A stretch of 64,000 nt of DNA. Source: Pseudanabaena sp. ABRG5-3. Its GTDB lineage: Bacteria; Cyanobacteriota; Cyanobacteriia; Pseudanabaenales; Pseudanabaenaceae. Positions 1-10,298 of the stretch are shown in pieces; position 1 is the stretch's first letter, and each line of letters opens with the position of its first letter. The stretch spans positions 2,914,001 through 2,978,000 of the forward strand of contig NZ_AP017560.1 of assembly GCF_003967015.1 (NCBI RefSeq), read 5' to 3'. The notes under the pieces were generated by a model. It saw only the letters and a list, made by a program, of their open reading frames with translations. It was not told where the DNA came from and did no database searches. A program made the position numbers and the translations under genes.

Positions 1-1857
1 AATCCTGAAAAATTACATGCGCGATTGAAAGAAATACCTCTGGAAGCAGGGGTTTATTTTATGCGCGATCGCCATGATGGTGTCATCTACATCGGCAAAT
101 CAAAGGCACTACGCAATCGGGTGCGATCGTACTTTCGTAGTAGTCAGGACTTATCGCCACGCATCGCCATGATGGTGCAGTTGGTGCATGAAATCGAGTT
201 TATTGTCACTGACTCTGAATCGGAAGCCCTTGCGCTCGAAGCAAATCTTATTAAGCAATATCAGCCCTATTACAACGTACTGCTGAAGGATGACAAGAAA
301 TATCCTTATGTTTGTATTACTTGGTCAGAGGACTATCCACGTATTTTTATTACCCGTAAACGTAGGATGGGCAGCACAAAGGATAAATACTATGGGCCTT
401 ATGTGGATGTCTTTAATCTCAAACGGACTTTGGGAATTATTAAGCGTGCTTTTCCCCTACGACAAAGACCCATACCAATGTTTAAGGATCGTCCCTGCCT
501 AAACTATGACATGGGACTATGTCCAGGGGTATGTCAAGAGAAGATTTCGCCTGAGGAATATCGTAAAACGATGCTAAGGGTAGCCATGATCTTTCAAGGA
601 AGATCTAGCGAATTAGTGGAAGCCTTTACGGAAAAGATGGAAGTAGCGGCGGAGAATTTGGAATTTGAGAAGGCGGCGGATCTGCGCGATCGCATTCAAG
701 TTTTGCAAAATCTCAACTCTAATCAAAAGGTATCACTACCTGACGATACGGTTTCGCGTGATGCGATCGCCCTAGCCTATGACGATCAACATACCTGTAT
801 TCAGCTATTCCAGATTAGGGCAGGTCGTTTAGTGGGAAGGTTAGCCTTTTTGGCAGATAGTCAGAGCGATACCCCAGAGGCGATTTTGCAGCGCACCTTA
901 GAGGCTCATTATCAAAACTGCGATCCTGTGGAAATTCCCAATGAAGTCCATACACAACTAGAACTTCCTGAGGTGGAAATTTTGCAGGCATGGTTGAGCG
1001 ATCGCAAGGGACGTAAGGTGACAATTGCCACTCCCCAACGCCAACTTAAAGCCGAGCTAATCGAAATGGTGGAACGCAATGCCCAGTATGAATTAGCAAG
1101 AATTCAAAAACAAAGCGATCGCAATTTGCAAGGATTGGAAGACTTAGCCGAACTTCTTAATCTCGATAGTCTACCCCATCGAATCGAAGGCTATGATATT
1201 TCGCATATACAAGGTTCTGATGCTGTAGCGAGCCAAGTTGTATTTATCGATGGTATTCCTGCGAAACAACATTACCGCCATTACAAAATCCGTAATCCTG
1301 ATGTTAAAGCTGGGCATTCCGATGATTTTGCCAGTTTAGCGGAAGTAATTGCCAGAAGATTCAAAAATCATGCCAATCATCAATCACCCATCACCAATTC
1401 ACCAGAAACTGATTTCCCTGATGTCGTCATGATTGATGGTGGTAAGGGGCAATTATCATCGGTGATGAAGATCATTGATAAGTTAGGTTTGCGCGATCGC
1501 CTAACCGTAATTAGTCTTGCCAAAAAGCGCGAGGAAATTTTCTTGCCTGAGCAGTCAGAGCCATTGATCAGTGGCGATCCCGAACGAGCAGGAGTGCAGG
1601 TGTTGCGGCGATTGCGGGATGAGGCTCACCGTTTTGCAATTACCTTCCATCGACAAAAACGTAGTCAAAGGATGCAGCGATCGCATCTCGATCAGATTAC
1701 GGGTTTAGGGCATCATCGCCAAAAATTACTACTTGAGAAGTTCCACTCCGTTGAATATATTCGCCAAGCTAGCGTTGAACAGATCGCAGAAACAGATGGG
1801 ATTGGGAAGAAGCTAGCCCAACATATTTATAATCATTTTCATCCTGCTCCTGAATAA
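1..1857 (+). CDS. uvrC: UvrABC system protein C (excinuclease subunit C), 5' end outside window
   Basis: UvrC makes the two incisions around a DNA lesion bound by UvrB in nucleotide excision repair. The frame is open from base 1 (N-P-E-K-L before the TTG at 25), so the true start lies upstream and about 618 residues are visible. Domains in order: N-terminal GIY-YIG nuclease (GVYFMRD, then [14 protein letters not shown]), the cysteine cluster around [13 protein letters not shown], a UVR helix pair that binds UvrB ([13 protein letters not shown]), the RNase H-like second nuclease ([19 protein letters not shown], later [11 protein letters not shown]), and a C-terminal helix-hairpin-helix pair ([32 protein letters not shown]). 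It converges on the chemotaxis operon with only 24 bp between stop codons. All expected domains are present; the assignment is secure. Confidence 0.97.
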   Translation, partial: NPEKLHARLKEIPLEAGVYFMRDRHDGVIYIGKSKALRNRVRSYFRSSQDLSPRIAMMVQLVHEIEFIVTDSESEALALEANLIKQYQPYYNVLLKDDKKYPYVCITWSEDYPRIFITRKRRMGSTKDKYYGPYVDVFNLKRTLGIIKRAFPLRQRPIPMFKDRPCLNYDMGLCPGVCQEKISPEEYRKTMLRVAMIFQGRSSELVEAFTEKMEVAAENLEFEKAADLRDRIQVLQNLNSNQKVSLPDDTVSRDAIALAYDDQHTCIQLFQIRAGRLVGRLAFLADSQSDTPEAILQRTLEAHYQNCDPVEIPNEVHTQLELPEVEILQAWLSDRKGRKVTIATPQRQLKAELIEMVERNAQYELARIQKQSDRNLQGLEDLAELLNLDSLPHRIEGYDISHIQGSDAVASQVVFIDGIPAKQHYRHYKIRNPDVKAGHSDDFASLAEVIARRFKNHANHQSPITNSPETDFPDVVMIDGGKGQLSSVMKIIDKLGLRDRLTVISLAKKREEIFLPEQSEPLISGDPERAGVQVLRRLRDEAHRFAITFHRQKRSQRMQRSHLDQITGLGHHRQKLLLEKFHSVEYIRQASVEQIAETDGIGKKLAQHIYNHFHPAPE

Positions 1858-1881
1858 TGTCGCCACAGGTGACAATGTTAT

Positions 1882-4794
1882 TTATTTAAAAATCTCTCCC
1901 AAGCATTCAATCAATTCATTAACCACAATTGGCTTACTCAGATATTGATTTGCACCTAAACTAATGGCTTTTTGGCGATGGCGATCGCCTGTACGTGAGG
2001 TCAACATCACCACAGGCATAGCATACCAATGATCGTGGGTGCGGATTGTTTGTAGAAGATTAAAACCATTTACTCTTGGCATTTCTATATCAGAAATCAC
2101 CATTGAGACTTTGCCCTGTAATCGGTTGAGCATGTCGATCGCTTCTTGACCATCACGACAGGAAATAATTTCAAAATCTAATTGTTTTAGCACGAGTTCC
2201 AGCATATTGCGGGTAGCGATCGAATCCTCCGCAATTAAAATTGTTTTAGTTGATGTTTGATTATGTAATAAATTAGAATTGTCAGTATTTTTGTCTATTT
2301 TTTTAGCATTTTGTTTAATATTTCTTTCAATACTTTCTTTTAAGAGAATATGTAAATTATCAGAATTTAAAACAGGTACAACTTGTCCAGTACCTAACAA
2401 TGTACATCCCATTAGATAACTAGGAACTGCAACACTATTATCAAAGGGTTTGATGATTAATTGTCGTTCCTCAACAATCGAGTCAATCGCTATAGTAATT
2501 GGTCTATTAGCTTGATTTATCACTAAACAAACTTTGCTATTAATTAATTCCTGCTGATTTTGACCATAGTTTAAAGCTTGTTTTAAATATATTAAGGGGA
2601 TTGATTTCTTTCGCCAAGAAATTTCAGCAAAATTAGGATGGTGACGCACTAGCTCTTCATTGTAGGCAAAGATATCTAAAATATCATTAATGGGAATAGC
2701 AATTAAATTTTCATTGATTGTACAAATTAGTAAAGTAACTAAACTCAAGCCAAGTGGTAAACGGATCGTAAAAGTTGTTCCCCGACCTTGCAAGGTCTCA
2801 ACTTGAATATTGCCCCGTAAACGATTAACTTGCGATCGGACAATATCTAAACCCATCCCTCTCCCAGAAATATCCGTCACTGTATTACGAGTTGAGAAAT
2901 GGGGTTGAAAGATAAAATTGAGAATTTCTTGGCGTGGGATTTTACCTATAGGTATTTCAACTGGACAAATATTCTTTTCAACAGCTCTTGTATATACATT
3001 ATTCAGATTGATACCATCACCATCATCCTGAAGATAAATAATTACTTGATTACCAGACAAAGAAGCACTCAAAGTGATTTTTGCAGTCTCAGGCTTACCT
3101 AGCTCACGGCGAACTTCAGGTGCTTCCACGCCATGATCAAAGGCATTGATAATTAGATGATTTAGAGGTGTTTGAAGTTGTTCTAAAATTACTTGGTCAA
3201 TTAAAACTTCTTCTCCTTCAATTACCAAGTCAACTTGCTTATTATTGCGTTGACAAAGACGCTTTAGTTGTGGAAAGAAACGATTAGCAATTGTCTTAAA
3301 GGGAACTAGACGAGATTGGGTTAATTCTGCATAAAGACGATCAAGATCTTGGCGCAAATATTGGATTTCTTCACCAAAATCTCGATAACTAAGATCAATA
3401 TCGTAACGAGTCTCACGCACCCTTAACAGAACTTCCTGTAGGTTTTGGAGCGTAGTATGGGAAGAAGAGTATTGATCAAGCTCTAATTGATCAAAGTCAT
3501 CTTGATCAAAAGCATCATTTAAGTTAGTACGATCAACAATATCTGTATTGTCATGGTCATTGTTATGGGTATTGCTATCAGCCTTACCTATAGGATTAGC
3601 GATCGTCAATTCATCGTAAATTGTCTGGACTTGCTCTTGCAGGGGAATCATTTGTAATACAAGAGCTTGTAGATTTTTATTAGCTTGCCCTAACTGTTGC
3701 TGTTGTCTGAGTAAACGTTCATGGCGCAAAATCATCTCCGCAACCGTATTGGTCATACTTTCAATCTGCGATGAAGGAATCCGTAAGTATGAAATCGCTT
3801 CAGTTGGGGAGATAGTGATCGCCTGATTTTCAATAACAGCTTGGCTTGGGTTAGTAGGCTCCTCTAGTGCAGGAACAGATGGCGTTATTTGCGAGTTTAC
3901 TATCTCTACTTCGCTAGGTGACAACCCATCCACTACATCCTCTACTGCAATAGGTTTGATAGATTCAGGATAGAGATATTGAGAACGCTGCGATCGCAAA
4001 TTGTCAATAACTTCTTTGGTATCTGCCAATAAATTAGCGATCGCCAATTCTTTTTGGAGCTTTGCCTCAAAGGGTTCAACCGTATCAATTAGCCAATCAA
4101 TACTTAAGGCATCACCAAGCAGTAGACATTCTTCACAAAAGTACTGTAGTTCCTCTTTGATTTTTGATTCCGATAAAGCTGAAGGATTAGACAACAGAGT
4201 TTCTACTTGTCTAATGCAGGATTCTAAGTCCTTTTCTAAGGAAGAAATTACAATCGCACTCCGCTTTGAGTTTTTCTGCTCTTGTGGAGTAGAGTGATTC
4301 GAGAAAACCTCTTGCTTCTTGGCTTCTAGCGACTCTCCATGCGCAAATACTGATGGCTCAGCAGGATTTTTAATGATTGCTAGTAAAGAATCTAATTTTT
4401 GCAGAAGTTCAGGATCAACCTTAATATCAGCTAGATTATGAGGCGGTAAACTAACGGCTTGGGAGATAACAGATGCAACTTCATCAATACCATGACTAAG
4501 TACCTCCGCAATCGTAGTGCGATCGCAAAACTCGTTATGTTGCAAAATCTCCAAGAGATCTTCTAGCTTATGGGCAATTTGACTCAGACTATTTAGCTCT
4601 GCGATCGCCGAGCCACCCTTGAGCGAATGGGCAGCGTGCATCAAAAATACATAGTCAGGTTTACCCGATTGCAGTTGAGCTAAGCCTTTCTGGAAATTTG
4701 CTAAATATGTGGGTGCATCTTCGCTAAGAAAACATTGACGAGTTTCAATCGCGATCTCTTTGAGAACTTCTAGATTGAGAGATTTCATGGGCAT
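1882..4794 (-). CDS. CheA-type hybrid histidine kinase with CheW and receiver domains (PilL/PixL-like)
   Basis: This is the kinase of a chemotaxis-like pathway and the last gene of its operon, 9 bp after the MCP gene. Domains along the 970 residues: an N-terminal Hpt domain with the phosphorylatable histidine in AHSLKGG (His56); a second Hpt-like helical region near 185-275 with no obvious histidine site; a charged Asp/Asn-rich linker near 400-445; a dimerisation helix; a CheA-type ATPase (N box NHLIINAFDHGVEAPE, DDGDGI, GRGMGLDIV) near 540-690; a CheW domain near 695-830; and a C-terminal receiver (ILIAEDS, SDIEMPR, VMLTSR, LSKPI). In cyanobacteria such hybrids, named PilL, PixL or Hmp proteins, control type IV pilus motility and phototaxis. 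Which named system this is cannot be told from sequence alone. Confidence 0.92.
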   Translation of the reverse strand: MPMKSLNLEVLKEIAIETRQCFLSEDAPTYLANFQKGLAQLQSGKPDYVFLMHAAHSLKGGSAIAELNSLSQIAHKLEDLLEILQHNEFCDRTTIAEVLSHGIDEVASVISQAVSLPPHNLADIKVDPELLQKLDSLLAIIKNPAEPSVFAHGESLEAKKQEVFSNHSTPQEQKNSKRSAIVISSLEKDLESCIRQVETLLSNPSALSESKIKEELQYFCEECLLLGDALSIDWLIDTVEPFEAKLQKELAIANLLADTKEVIDNLRSQRSQYLYPESIKPIAVEDVVDGLSPSEVEIVNSQITPSVPALEEPTNPSQAVIENQAITISPTEAISYLRIPSSQIESMTNTVAEMILRHERLLRQQQQLGQANKNLQALVLQMIPLQEQVQTIYDELTIANPIGKADSNTHNNDHDNTDIVDRTNLNDAFDQDDFDQLELDQYSSSHTTLQNLQEVLLRVRETRYDIDLSYRDFGEEIQYLRQDLDRLYAELTQSRLVPFKTIANRFFPQLKRLCQRNNKQVDLVIEGEEVLIDQVILEQLQTPLNHLIINAFDHGVEAPEVRRELGKPETAKITLSASLSGNQVIIYLQDDGDGINLNNVYTRAVEKNICPVEIPIGKIPRQEILNFIFQPHFSTRNTVTDISGRGMGLDIVRSQVNRLRGNIQVETLQGRGTTFTIRLPLGLSLVTLLICTINENLIAIPINDILDIFAYNEELVRHHPNFAEISWRKKSIPLIYLKQALNYGQNQQELINSKVCLVINQANRPITIAIDSIVEERQLIIKPFDNSVAVPSYLMGCTLLGTGQVVPVLNSDNLHILLKESIERNIKQNAKKIDKNTDNSNLLHNQTSTKTILIAEDSIATRNMLELVLKQLDFEIISCRDGQEAIDMLNRLQGKVSMVISDIEMPRVNGFNLLQTIRTHDHWYAMPVVMLTSRTGDRHRQKAISLGANQYLSKPIVVNELIECLGEIFK

Positions 4795-4803
4795 GATTTA
4801 GCG

Positions 4804-7527
4804 CTATTCAGATTTTTCTAGGCGGAACTGACGTACAGAGGTTTGCAACTCATCGACCACTCCCACTAATACCTGTAGCGAATTAACTACATTTTGAGTA
4901 TCAGTAGCCGTACCTTGGGCAATCATATTGGCATTTTCCATGATGCTATTTACCTTTTGAGAAACCTGCGTTTGCGAAATCGTACTAATCGAAATCGTCT
5001 GCAAATATTTATCAATGGTCTGACTCAAATCCGCTAGATCCTTGAGGGTTTCCTTAGTTTCTTCGACGGATTGGGTTCCTGATACAACTTCAGAAGTACC
5101 CACTTCCATCGCTTTTAAAACCTCCGTTGTTTCATGCTGAATATTGTTAACCAATAATTGAATTTCTTTTGTTGCATCGGTCACACGGTCAGCCAATCGC
5201 CGCACCTCATCGGCAACCACCCGAAAACCTTGACCATTCTCCCCAGCTCTAGCAGCTTCAATGGAAGCATTAAACGCCAGTAAGTTCGTTTTTTCGGAAA
5301 TATTAGAAATAATTGCCACAATTTGTGAAACTTCCTGCGATGATTCGGCTAATTGCTTCATTTTTTTAGCTGTTGCCGCCACAGTGGAGCGGATCGCTTT
5401 GATACTGTGAACGGTACGATCCATTTTCATATCGCCTTCACGAGCGGCGATCGCTGCCCGTCTCGCCACATCTGCTGCATCCTGAGCCGATTGTGCTACT
5501 TGGGCGATCGATTGGGTATTTTGTTCTACGGCTTCTAGGGCTTGGGCAATTCCATCAGACTGGGCTAGGGCAGCAGTAGAAAACTTCTGTACGGATTGCT
5601 CACTATTTTTTGCCAGAGATTCCGCATGGACTGCCGTAGCTTTAACCTCTTTAACCAAGTTCCGCAATTTTCTGATTGTGGCATTAAACGCATCAGCGAT
5701 CGATCCAACTACACCATCAGTTACCTGAGCTTCGGCAGTCAAATCTCCTTTCTGTGTACCTTCAATTTCTAGAAGGAGGTTAATTACTTCTCTTTGTAGA
5801 AGTTCTTTTTCTTTGCGTTGAATTTCGGCTTCTTGCTCCTTAAGTAAAGACTGCTGAGCCAGAGCTTGTTCCGACATTTCAATGCTGTCTGCCATAGTAT
5901 TAAACGATCGCGTTAATTCCCCAATTTCGTCATTGGCAAAAACTTCAGCACGGACTTTGCGATCACCTAAAGTAAAACGTTTAGCGATCGGTGTCAGCGC
6001 TTTTACAGGTTTACCAATAGCGCGATCCAAAAAGCGCGATAGTAGAATATCCAAAAGAATAACAACAATTGAGGAAATACCAAGGATGATCCATGTTCTT
6101 CTCAATAATTCGCTCATTTCGGTTTCAGGCGTACCACGCACCAAAATCGCAACGGGAGCTTTATATTGTGGGACTGAGCCCTTATCCGTTTCAACAATAC
6201 GATTGGGAACAGCTCTAGCGGACATCGTATAGTAAGTATTATCAACTAAAACACGCCCTGTCACAGGCTGTCCATTTTCGGCATTTGCGGCGCGATTGAG
6301 TAAGTCATCTGCCTCTTTACCAGAGATGGGTAGATTGAAAGTACCAGCCTCGAAATTAGGCTGTTCAGCAGAAGTGGCAAGAACAAATTCCCCTGAAGGT
6401 TTGCGATAGTACACAGCACTATAACCACCTAATCCCTTTTTCCCCGTATCCTGTGCAGTTGTCGATAGCGCCTTGAGGGTGTTTTCCACAATTGGTGGTT
6501 TCTTATTGACAATGTCCCCTGAAATCAGTACAGCAATGGTTTTCTGGGAAGTAGGATCTTTTACCGCAGTTGCAGTGTAGCGAATTAGGGAATCCGTTGG
6601 TGTAAATCCATCAGGCAGTGGTGGGGCTTCCTTTTGTAGATCATCGGCACTGACGATCGCTGTTGCCTTAATTTGATTAGGATCCTTGAGGATGTCACTA
6701 ACTAGACCATTGGGATCAAAATCTTGCCCTGTGCGATCGCTATTCGCATTGATAATGATCTTTGCATCAGTCCCCACTAAGGTTGCATACTCAATTTTCC
6801 GAGCCTTAATTTCATTTTCGAGAATTTTTCTGACTTGATCTCTTAATGGTGCAGGAATCGGTTGCTTATTAGCATAGGTACTTGCGGCACTAATTACCGC
6901 CGCATTGTCTGACTGACCTCGGAAACCAAAACCCATCTGATTGACTTTAATGTTGTAGTTGATGTCCATGACCGACACCTCAGACTGAGCCTGTTTGAAT
7001 AACTGATCCTGTAGCGATCGCCCAATTAAAAATGCACCAAACCCGACCAGTGACAGAGATAGAAATTCAGAAGCAATCAGTGCAAAAAGCTGTTTACGTC
7101 CAACTGATAGGTTATAGAACCAACTCAGGGCAGAAGTTTTTTGCTTAGATGTGATTTTTGAAGATTTAACATCCTTGATTTTTTGCTGTGGCTCTCTCTC
7201 TAGTGAAAACTTTCCTGATAGAGGAGCATTTACTCTGTCTTGCGCTTGAGAAATCCCTAAAGTGTTACCACTGTCCTGAACTTCTCCCATTGCATTGATT
7301 GCTTTTTCTGCGATCGCCGCATAGGTTCCATCAGGATCTTCAGCAATTACCTGCTGATAAATTTCCCTCGCCGCACTGACATCACCTCGACTTTCTAAAT
7401 CATAGGCATAGAGAATTTGAGACATCGGATCGCTAGGCTGGGCAGAATCCCCATTATTCTTGCCATTAGCAGCATATCGATCAGAAGTCAGGAGCGCTGA
7501 ATTGAAAGAGTCATTTTTGTCAGTCAT
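4804..7527 (-). CDS. Methyl-accepting chemotaxis protein (PilJ-like)
   Basis: Membrane receptor of the same pathway, 907 residues. Residues 1-130 are cytoplasmic and contain a short TPR-like pair (AREIYQQVIAEDPDGTYAAIAEKAI). TM1 is near 145-167 (LFALIASEFLSLSLVGFGAFLIG is one run of it, cut here by position) and TM2 near 478-500; the roughly 310 residues between them form a double-Cache-like sensor outside the membrane. A HAMP domain follows TM2 (GKPVKALTPIAKRF through DEIGELTRSFNTMADS). A second HAMP-like region precedes the signalling tip, whose hairpin is recognisable from NASIEAARAGENGQGF and VVADEVRRLADR. No GAF or phytochrome module is present, so the signal is probably not sensed by a bilin in this protein. 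Gene order with cheW and cheA supports the assignment. Confidence 0.92.
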   Translation of the reverse strand: MTDKNDSFNSALLTSDRYAANGKNNGDSAQPSDPMSQILYAYDLESRGDVSAAREIYQQVIAEDPDGTYAAIAEKAINAMGEVQDSGNTLGISQAQDRVNAPLSGKFSLEREPQQKIKDVKSSKITSKQKTSALSWFYNLSVGRKQLFALIASEFLSLSLVGFGAFLIGRSLQDQLFKQAQSEVSVMDINYNIKVNQMGFGFRGQSDNAAVISAASTYANKQPIPAPLRDQVRKILENEIKARKIEYATLVGTDAKIIINANSDRTGQDFDPNGLVSDILKDPNQIKATAIVSADDLQKEAPPLPDGFTPTDSLIRYTATAVKDPTSQKTIAVLISGDIVNKKPPIVENTLKALSTTAQDTGKKGLGGYSAVYYRKPSGEFVLATSAEQPNFEAGTFNLPISGKEADDLLNRAANAENGQPVTGRVLVDNTYYTMSARAVPNRIVETDKGSVPQYKAPVAILVRGTPETEMSELLRRTWIILGISSIVVILLDILLSRFLDRAIGKPVKALTPIAKRFTLGDRKVRAEVFANDEIGELTRSFNTMADSIEMSEQALAQQSLLKEQEAEIQRKEKELLQREVINLLLEIEGTQKGDLTAEAQVTDGVVGSIADAFNATIRKLRNLVKEVKATAVHAESLAKNSEQSVQKFSTAALAQSDGIAQALEAVEQNTQSIAQVAQSAQDAADVARRAAIAAREGDMKMDRTVHSIKAIRSTVAATAKKMKQLAESSQEVSQIVAIISNISEKTNLLAFNASIEAARAGENGQGFRVVADEVRRLADRVTDATKEIQLLVNNIQHETTEVLKAMEVGTSEVVSGTQSVEETKETLKDLADLSQTIDKYLQTISISTISQTQVSQKVNSIMENANMIAQGTATDTQNVVNSLQVLVGVVDELQTSVRQFRLEKSE

Positions 7528-7603
7528 AGCGGTTATATAGGGTAAATAAGGTAAAGAAATTGCTTAGAGAGAAGGTGAAAATTCAAATTATCTATCACTC
7601 TCC

Positions 7604-8119
7604 CTATGCGGTTGAGAGATCTGCCAAATCATTAGTCACATTTCCTATTGTGTCCCCTCCAACAATAGACGGATTTAAAATCCGAAATACCTCATTCACA
7701 TTCAAAATTCCATAGGTCTTCTTATCGAAGTTGACTAAACCCGATAATAAAGTTCTCGCCCTCGCTGGGATTTTCTTAGGGACAGGGACAAATTTTTGAG
7801 AATCAAGGGTGATAATCTCTTCCAAAGCCATCACCACACAGGCAAGGCGACAGATACCGACATTCGGCACTTGTATACGAATAGCGATCGCCGAAATTTG
7901 TTTTGCCAAAGGTGTAGGCTTAATCCCCAAAAAGCTCTCCAAGTGCAGCACCCATAGTAATTTCCCCCTTTGATTAGTAAGTCCTAACAAACAAGGATTA
8001 ACTGCGGGAATCGGGCTAATATCTTGAGGTCGTAACTGAACAACTTCTTCAACATAGCTTACTGGCAAGACAACCCACAATAATGGTGAGACCTTCATTC
8101 TGCAATATTCTTGGAGCAT
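7604..8119 (-). CDS. CheW-type coupling protein (PilI-like)
   Basis: CheW domain protein of 171 residues that should link the MCP to the CheA hybrid. Visible family features are the opening strands (WVVLPVSYVEEVVQL), PAVNPCLLGLTNQRGKLLWVL where CheW proteins carry their 'G..N.RG....V' signature, and the closing ILNVNEVFRIL. The first seven codons (MLQEYCR) may not be translated: ATG at 8098 (MKVSPLLW) is an alternative start. It lies 38 bp after the CheY gene and 76 bp before the MCP gene, in the same orientation, within one operon. Confidence 0.88.
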   Translation of the reverse strand: MLQEYCRMKVSPLLWVVLPVSYVEEVVQLRPQDISPIPAVNPCLLGLTNQRGKLLWVLHLESFLGIKPTPLAKQISAIAIRIQVPNVGICRLACVVMALEEIITLDSQKFVPVPKKIPARARTLLSGLVNFDKKTYGILNVNEVFRILNPSIVGGDTIGNVTNDLADLSTA

Positions 8120-8157
8120 AATTCTAGGAATATAGTTTTTTGATTATGCCGAGATAA

Positions 8158-8523
8158 TTAACTAACATGCTGATAAACAGTGTCTAATAGTTGTTTAGGC
8201 GCAAAAGGTTTAGTCAAATAAGCATTACCCCCCTGTCGCAATGCCCAAAATCGATCAAAATCTTGATCTTTGGAAGTGCAAAATACAATTGGAACCTGCT
8301 TTAACTGATCTTGGTCACGAATCGTTCGACATAAATCCAATCCACTTTGACCAGGCATAATTACATCTAAAACAATCAAATTGGGGGGAGTGTGACTTGA
8401 TAGCCATTGCCAAGCATCCTCAGCATTTGACTGCAAAACAACATCAAAGCCAGAACGCGATAATAGACTAGAGATAAGTTGTTGTTCTGCATGTCCATCT
8501 TCAACAACGAGTACTGTTTTCAT
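8158..8523 (-). CDS. CheY-like single-domain response regulator (PilH-like)
   Basis: A stand-alone receiver of 121 residues. It shows the acidic pocket (VVEDGHAEQ), the phosphorylation aspartate in LIVLDVIMPGQSGLDL, the Thr/Ser of VFCTSK and the lysine of LTKPFAP. Its ATG overlaps the end of the preceding PatA-type gene by 4 bp, which suggests translational coupling. In pil/tax operons this position is held by PilH, a regulator or phosphate sink for the CheA hybrid. Confidence 0.92.
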   Translation of the reverse strand: MKTVLVVEDGHAEQQLISSLLSRSGFDVVLQSNAEDAWQWLSSHTPPNLIVLDVIMPGQSGLDLCRTIRDQDQLKQVPIVFCTSKDQDFDRFWALRQGGNAYLTKPFAPKQLLDTVYQHVS

Positions 8524-9695
8524 AGGGCTTTAAGTGATTCTTTTTCTTGTTGATTAACGTTTTTTTGACTGCTTTGAATTAATCGCTTAACTTTGGTAAT
8601 TAGCTTATCTGTATTTACAGGCTTTGTAACATAGTCATTTGCTCCTACTAGTTGCGCTCTCATACGGTCAATGATGCCTTCCCTACCTGTAAACATAATG
8701 ATTGGTACATTTCGTAAATGGCGGGAATGTCGCAGCATATTGCATAGTTCGTAGCCATCTATTTCAGGCATCGTAATATCCATTAAAATCAGATCAGGTT
8801 TTTGCCTGATTAAGGAAGTTAGACAGCTAGTCGGCTCCGTAATTCCTAATACTTGAAAGCCATAGGCTTCTAGTACCATTTTGACTTGGCGTTGCACAGT
8901 ATGACTATCATCAATACAGGCTATTAAGGGTTTAGGAGGGATTAATGCCATCCCCGAATTTGGCTCAGCGGGAATTACTTCCAGTGTTTTATTATTAAGC
9001 AATGGATACAACCATAATGCTAGAAAATGTGGCTCCATTTTCAGTTGTTGACAAATTTCATAGATACTCAATTTCTGCTCTAATATTTTCAGCCAAATAG
9101 ATAGGCTAATACTTTGAGCTAATACTTTTCCTATGGTTACGTTGTGGGAATCATCTAAGAATCGATTAAAATCTCCTACCTTACTAGAATCCAGATAAAT
9201 TCGAGAAAAAGGCGAAGAGATATGATTATGCAGCTTTTTCCAAAAATTAACATGCTGAGCGATTGGTTTGATTAAATCTGGTAATGGTGCAGCAATTAGT
9301 ACAGGTTTAATACAAACGTTAGGTTCAAATTTCACATAAGCGCTGGTATGGGAGAGGGCATGGATCAATGCTTCTCTAGAAAAATGGAGCAGAATCCGTC
9401 TAAATTCAGTGAGAGAAATATGGTTTTCAATTTGCCATTCATAAAGATTCTCATATTCTGATTTATCAGAATTCATCCTTGGTACAGATAAATCTGGCAT
9501 AACTTGTTGCCAAAGTAAACTAAACCGCTCAGGACGAAAATTATTAATAGTGGCAAAGTATAGCCGCGAACCACCAACATATAATTGCCAACCAACTGAA
9601 TTATCTTCGGGGATTGATACCGATAGACATCCCGTTAACTCTCGTTGAACAATAAGTTGCAGTAACTTATATGGATTGTTGAGATTACCCTGCAT
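8520..9695 (-). CDS. PatA-type response regulator with N-terminal PATAN domain (PilG/PixG-like)
   Basis: First gene of the operon, 391 residues. The N-terminal 220 or so residues fit the PATAN/DUF4388-type module of cyanobacterial PatA-family regulators (LTGCLSVSIPEDNSVGWQLYVGGSRLYFAT). The C-terminal 125 residues are a receiver: ACIDDSHTVQRQ, LILMDITMPEIDGYELC with the phosphorylation Asp, IIMFTGREG, and VTKPVNTDKL. PixG/PilG in Synechocystis and PatA in Anabaena share this architecture. The 600-bp AT-rich spacer upstream probably holds the operon promoter. Confidence 0.88.
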   Translation of the reverse strand: MQGNLNNPYKLLQLIVQRELTGCLSVSIPEDNSVGWQLYVGGSRLYFATINNFRPERFSLLWQQVMPDLSVPRMNSDKSEYENLYEWQIENHISLTEFRRILLHFSREALIHALSHTSAYVKFEPNVCIKPVLIAAPLPDLIKPIAQHVNFWKKLHNHISSPFSRIYLDSSKVGDFNRFLDDSHNVTIGKVLAQSISLSIWLKILEQKLSIYEICQQLKMEPHFLALWLYPLLNNKTLEVIPAEPNSGMALIPPKPLIACIDDSHTVQRQVKMVLEAYGFQVLGITEPTSCLTSLIRQKPDLILMDITMPEIDGYELCNMLRHSRHLRNVPIIMFTGREGIIDRMRAQLVGANDYVTKPVNTDKLITKVKRLIQSSQKNVNQQEKESLKAL

Positions 9696-10298
9696 GGACT
9701 TACCGTGCTAAATGCCAATATAACTTGTCATAAGTCTTACCTTAATATTGAAAGATAAGACTATCCCCCTTCCTAAGGTACTTGGTTTACATACTTAGGA
9801 TGCTTCTTGACCATTAAATTTAGAGAAGTACTTAAGAGCAAATCTCCAGATAAAAATGGATATTTAGAATTTATGTCTCGGTTCGGGACGCTTAATTTTG
9901 CCAGTTATTAAGGTTAACTATAGGTAGAACTTATATACATAAATTGTATTTTTAAATACATATTTTTATATAAATGTTCATTGATATTCCATTAACCTTA
10001 TAGTAATCAAGATGTTTGTGATTTATTTATAAAGCCTACTTTTACTATCTCAGATTAGATAATCTTTTGCAATAAGTAAATACTCATTGCAAAACAATAA
10101 GCTAGTCATAGTTAAGATTCTAGAAATTTAGTTTTACAATAAGTCTCATTAAAGTAACGTGAGTTTGGTACAACCATTTTCGCCATGTATGTCGCAAATA
10201 GCGAAAAATGGTAAGAATCGCAAAGCGATTCTTACCATTTTTCGTTTTCATCGAACTGCCTTTAAAAGAAAGTACAGTATGCATTGCAGTGCTTTCTT
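9696..10298. promoter_or_regulatory. AT-rich intergenic leader upstream of the motility operon
   Basis: About 600 bp without a credible ORF. It is strongly AT-rich from about 9880 to 10150. It holds a small inverted repeat (10065-10073 with 10086-10094) and the long perfect hairpin listed separately at 10202-10244. The promoter of the minus-strand pil-type operon should be here, but I can assign no -10/-35 pair with confidence. Confidence 0.4.
10202..10244. repeat. Perfect 20-bp inverted repeat, 3-nt loop
   Basis: Arms 10202-10221 and 10225-10244 are exact reverse complements around the loop AAA. It lies 55 bp past the stop codon of the potassium channel gene and may serve as its terminator. 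It belongs to the class of long dispersed hairpins seen throughout this window. Confidence 0.85.
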
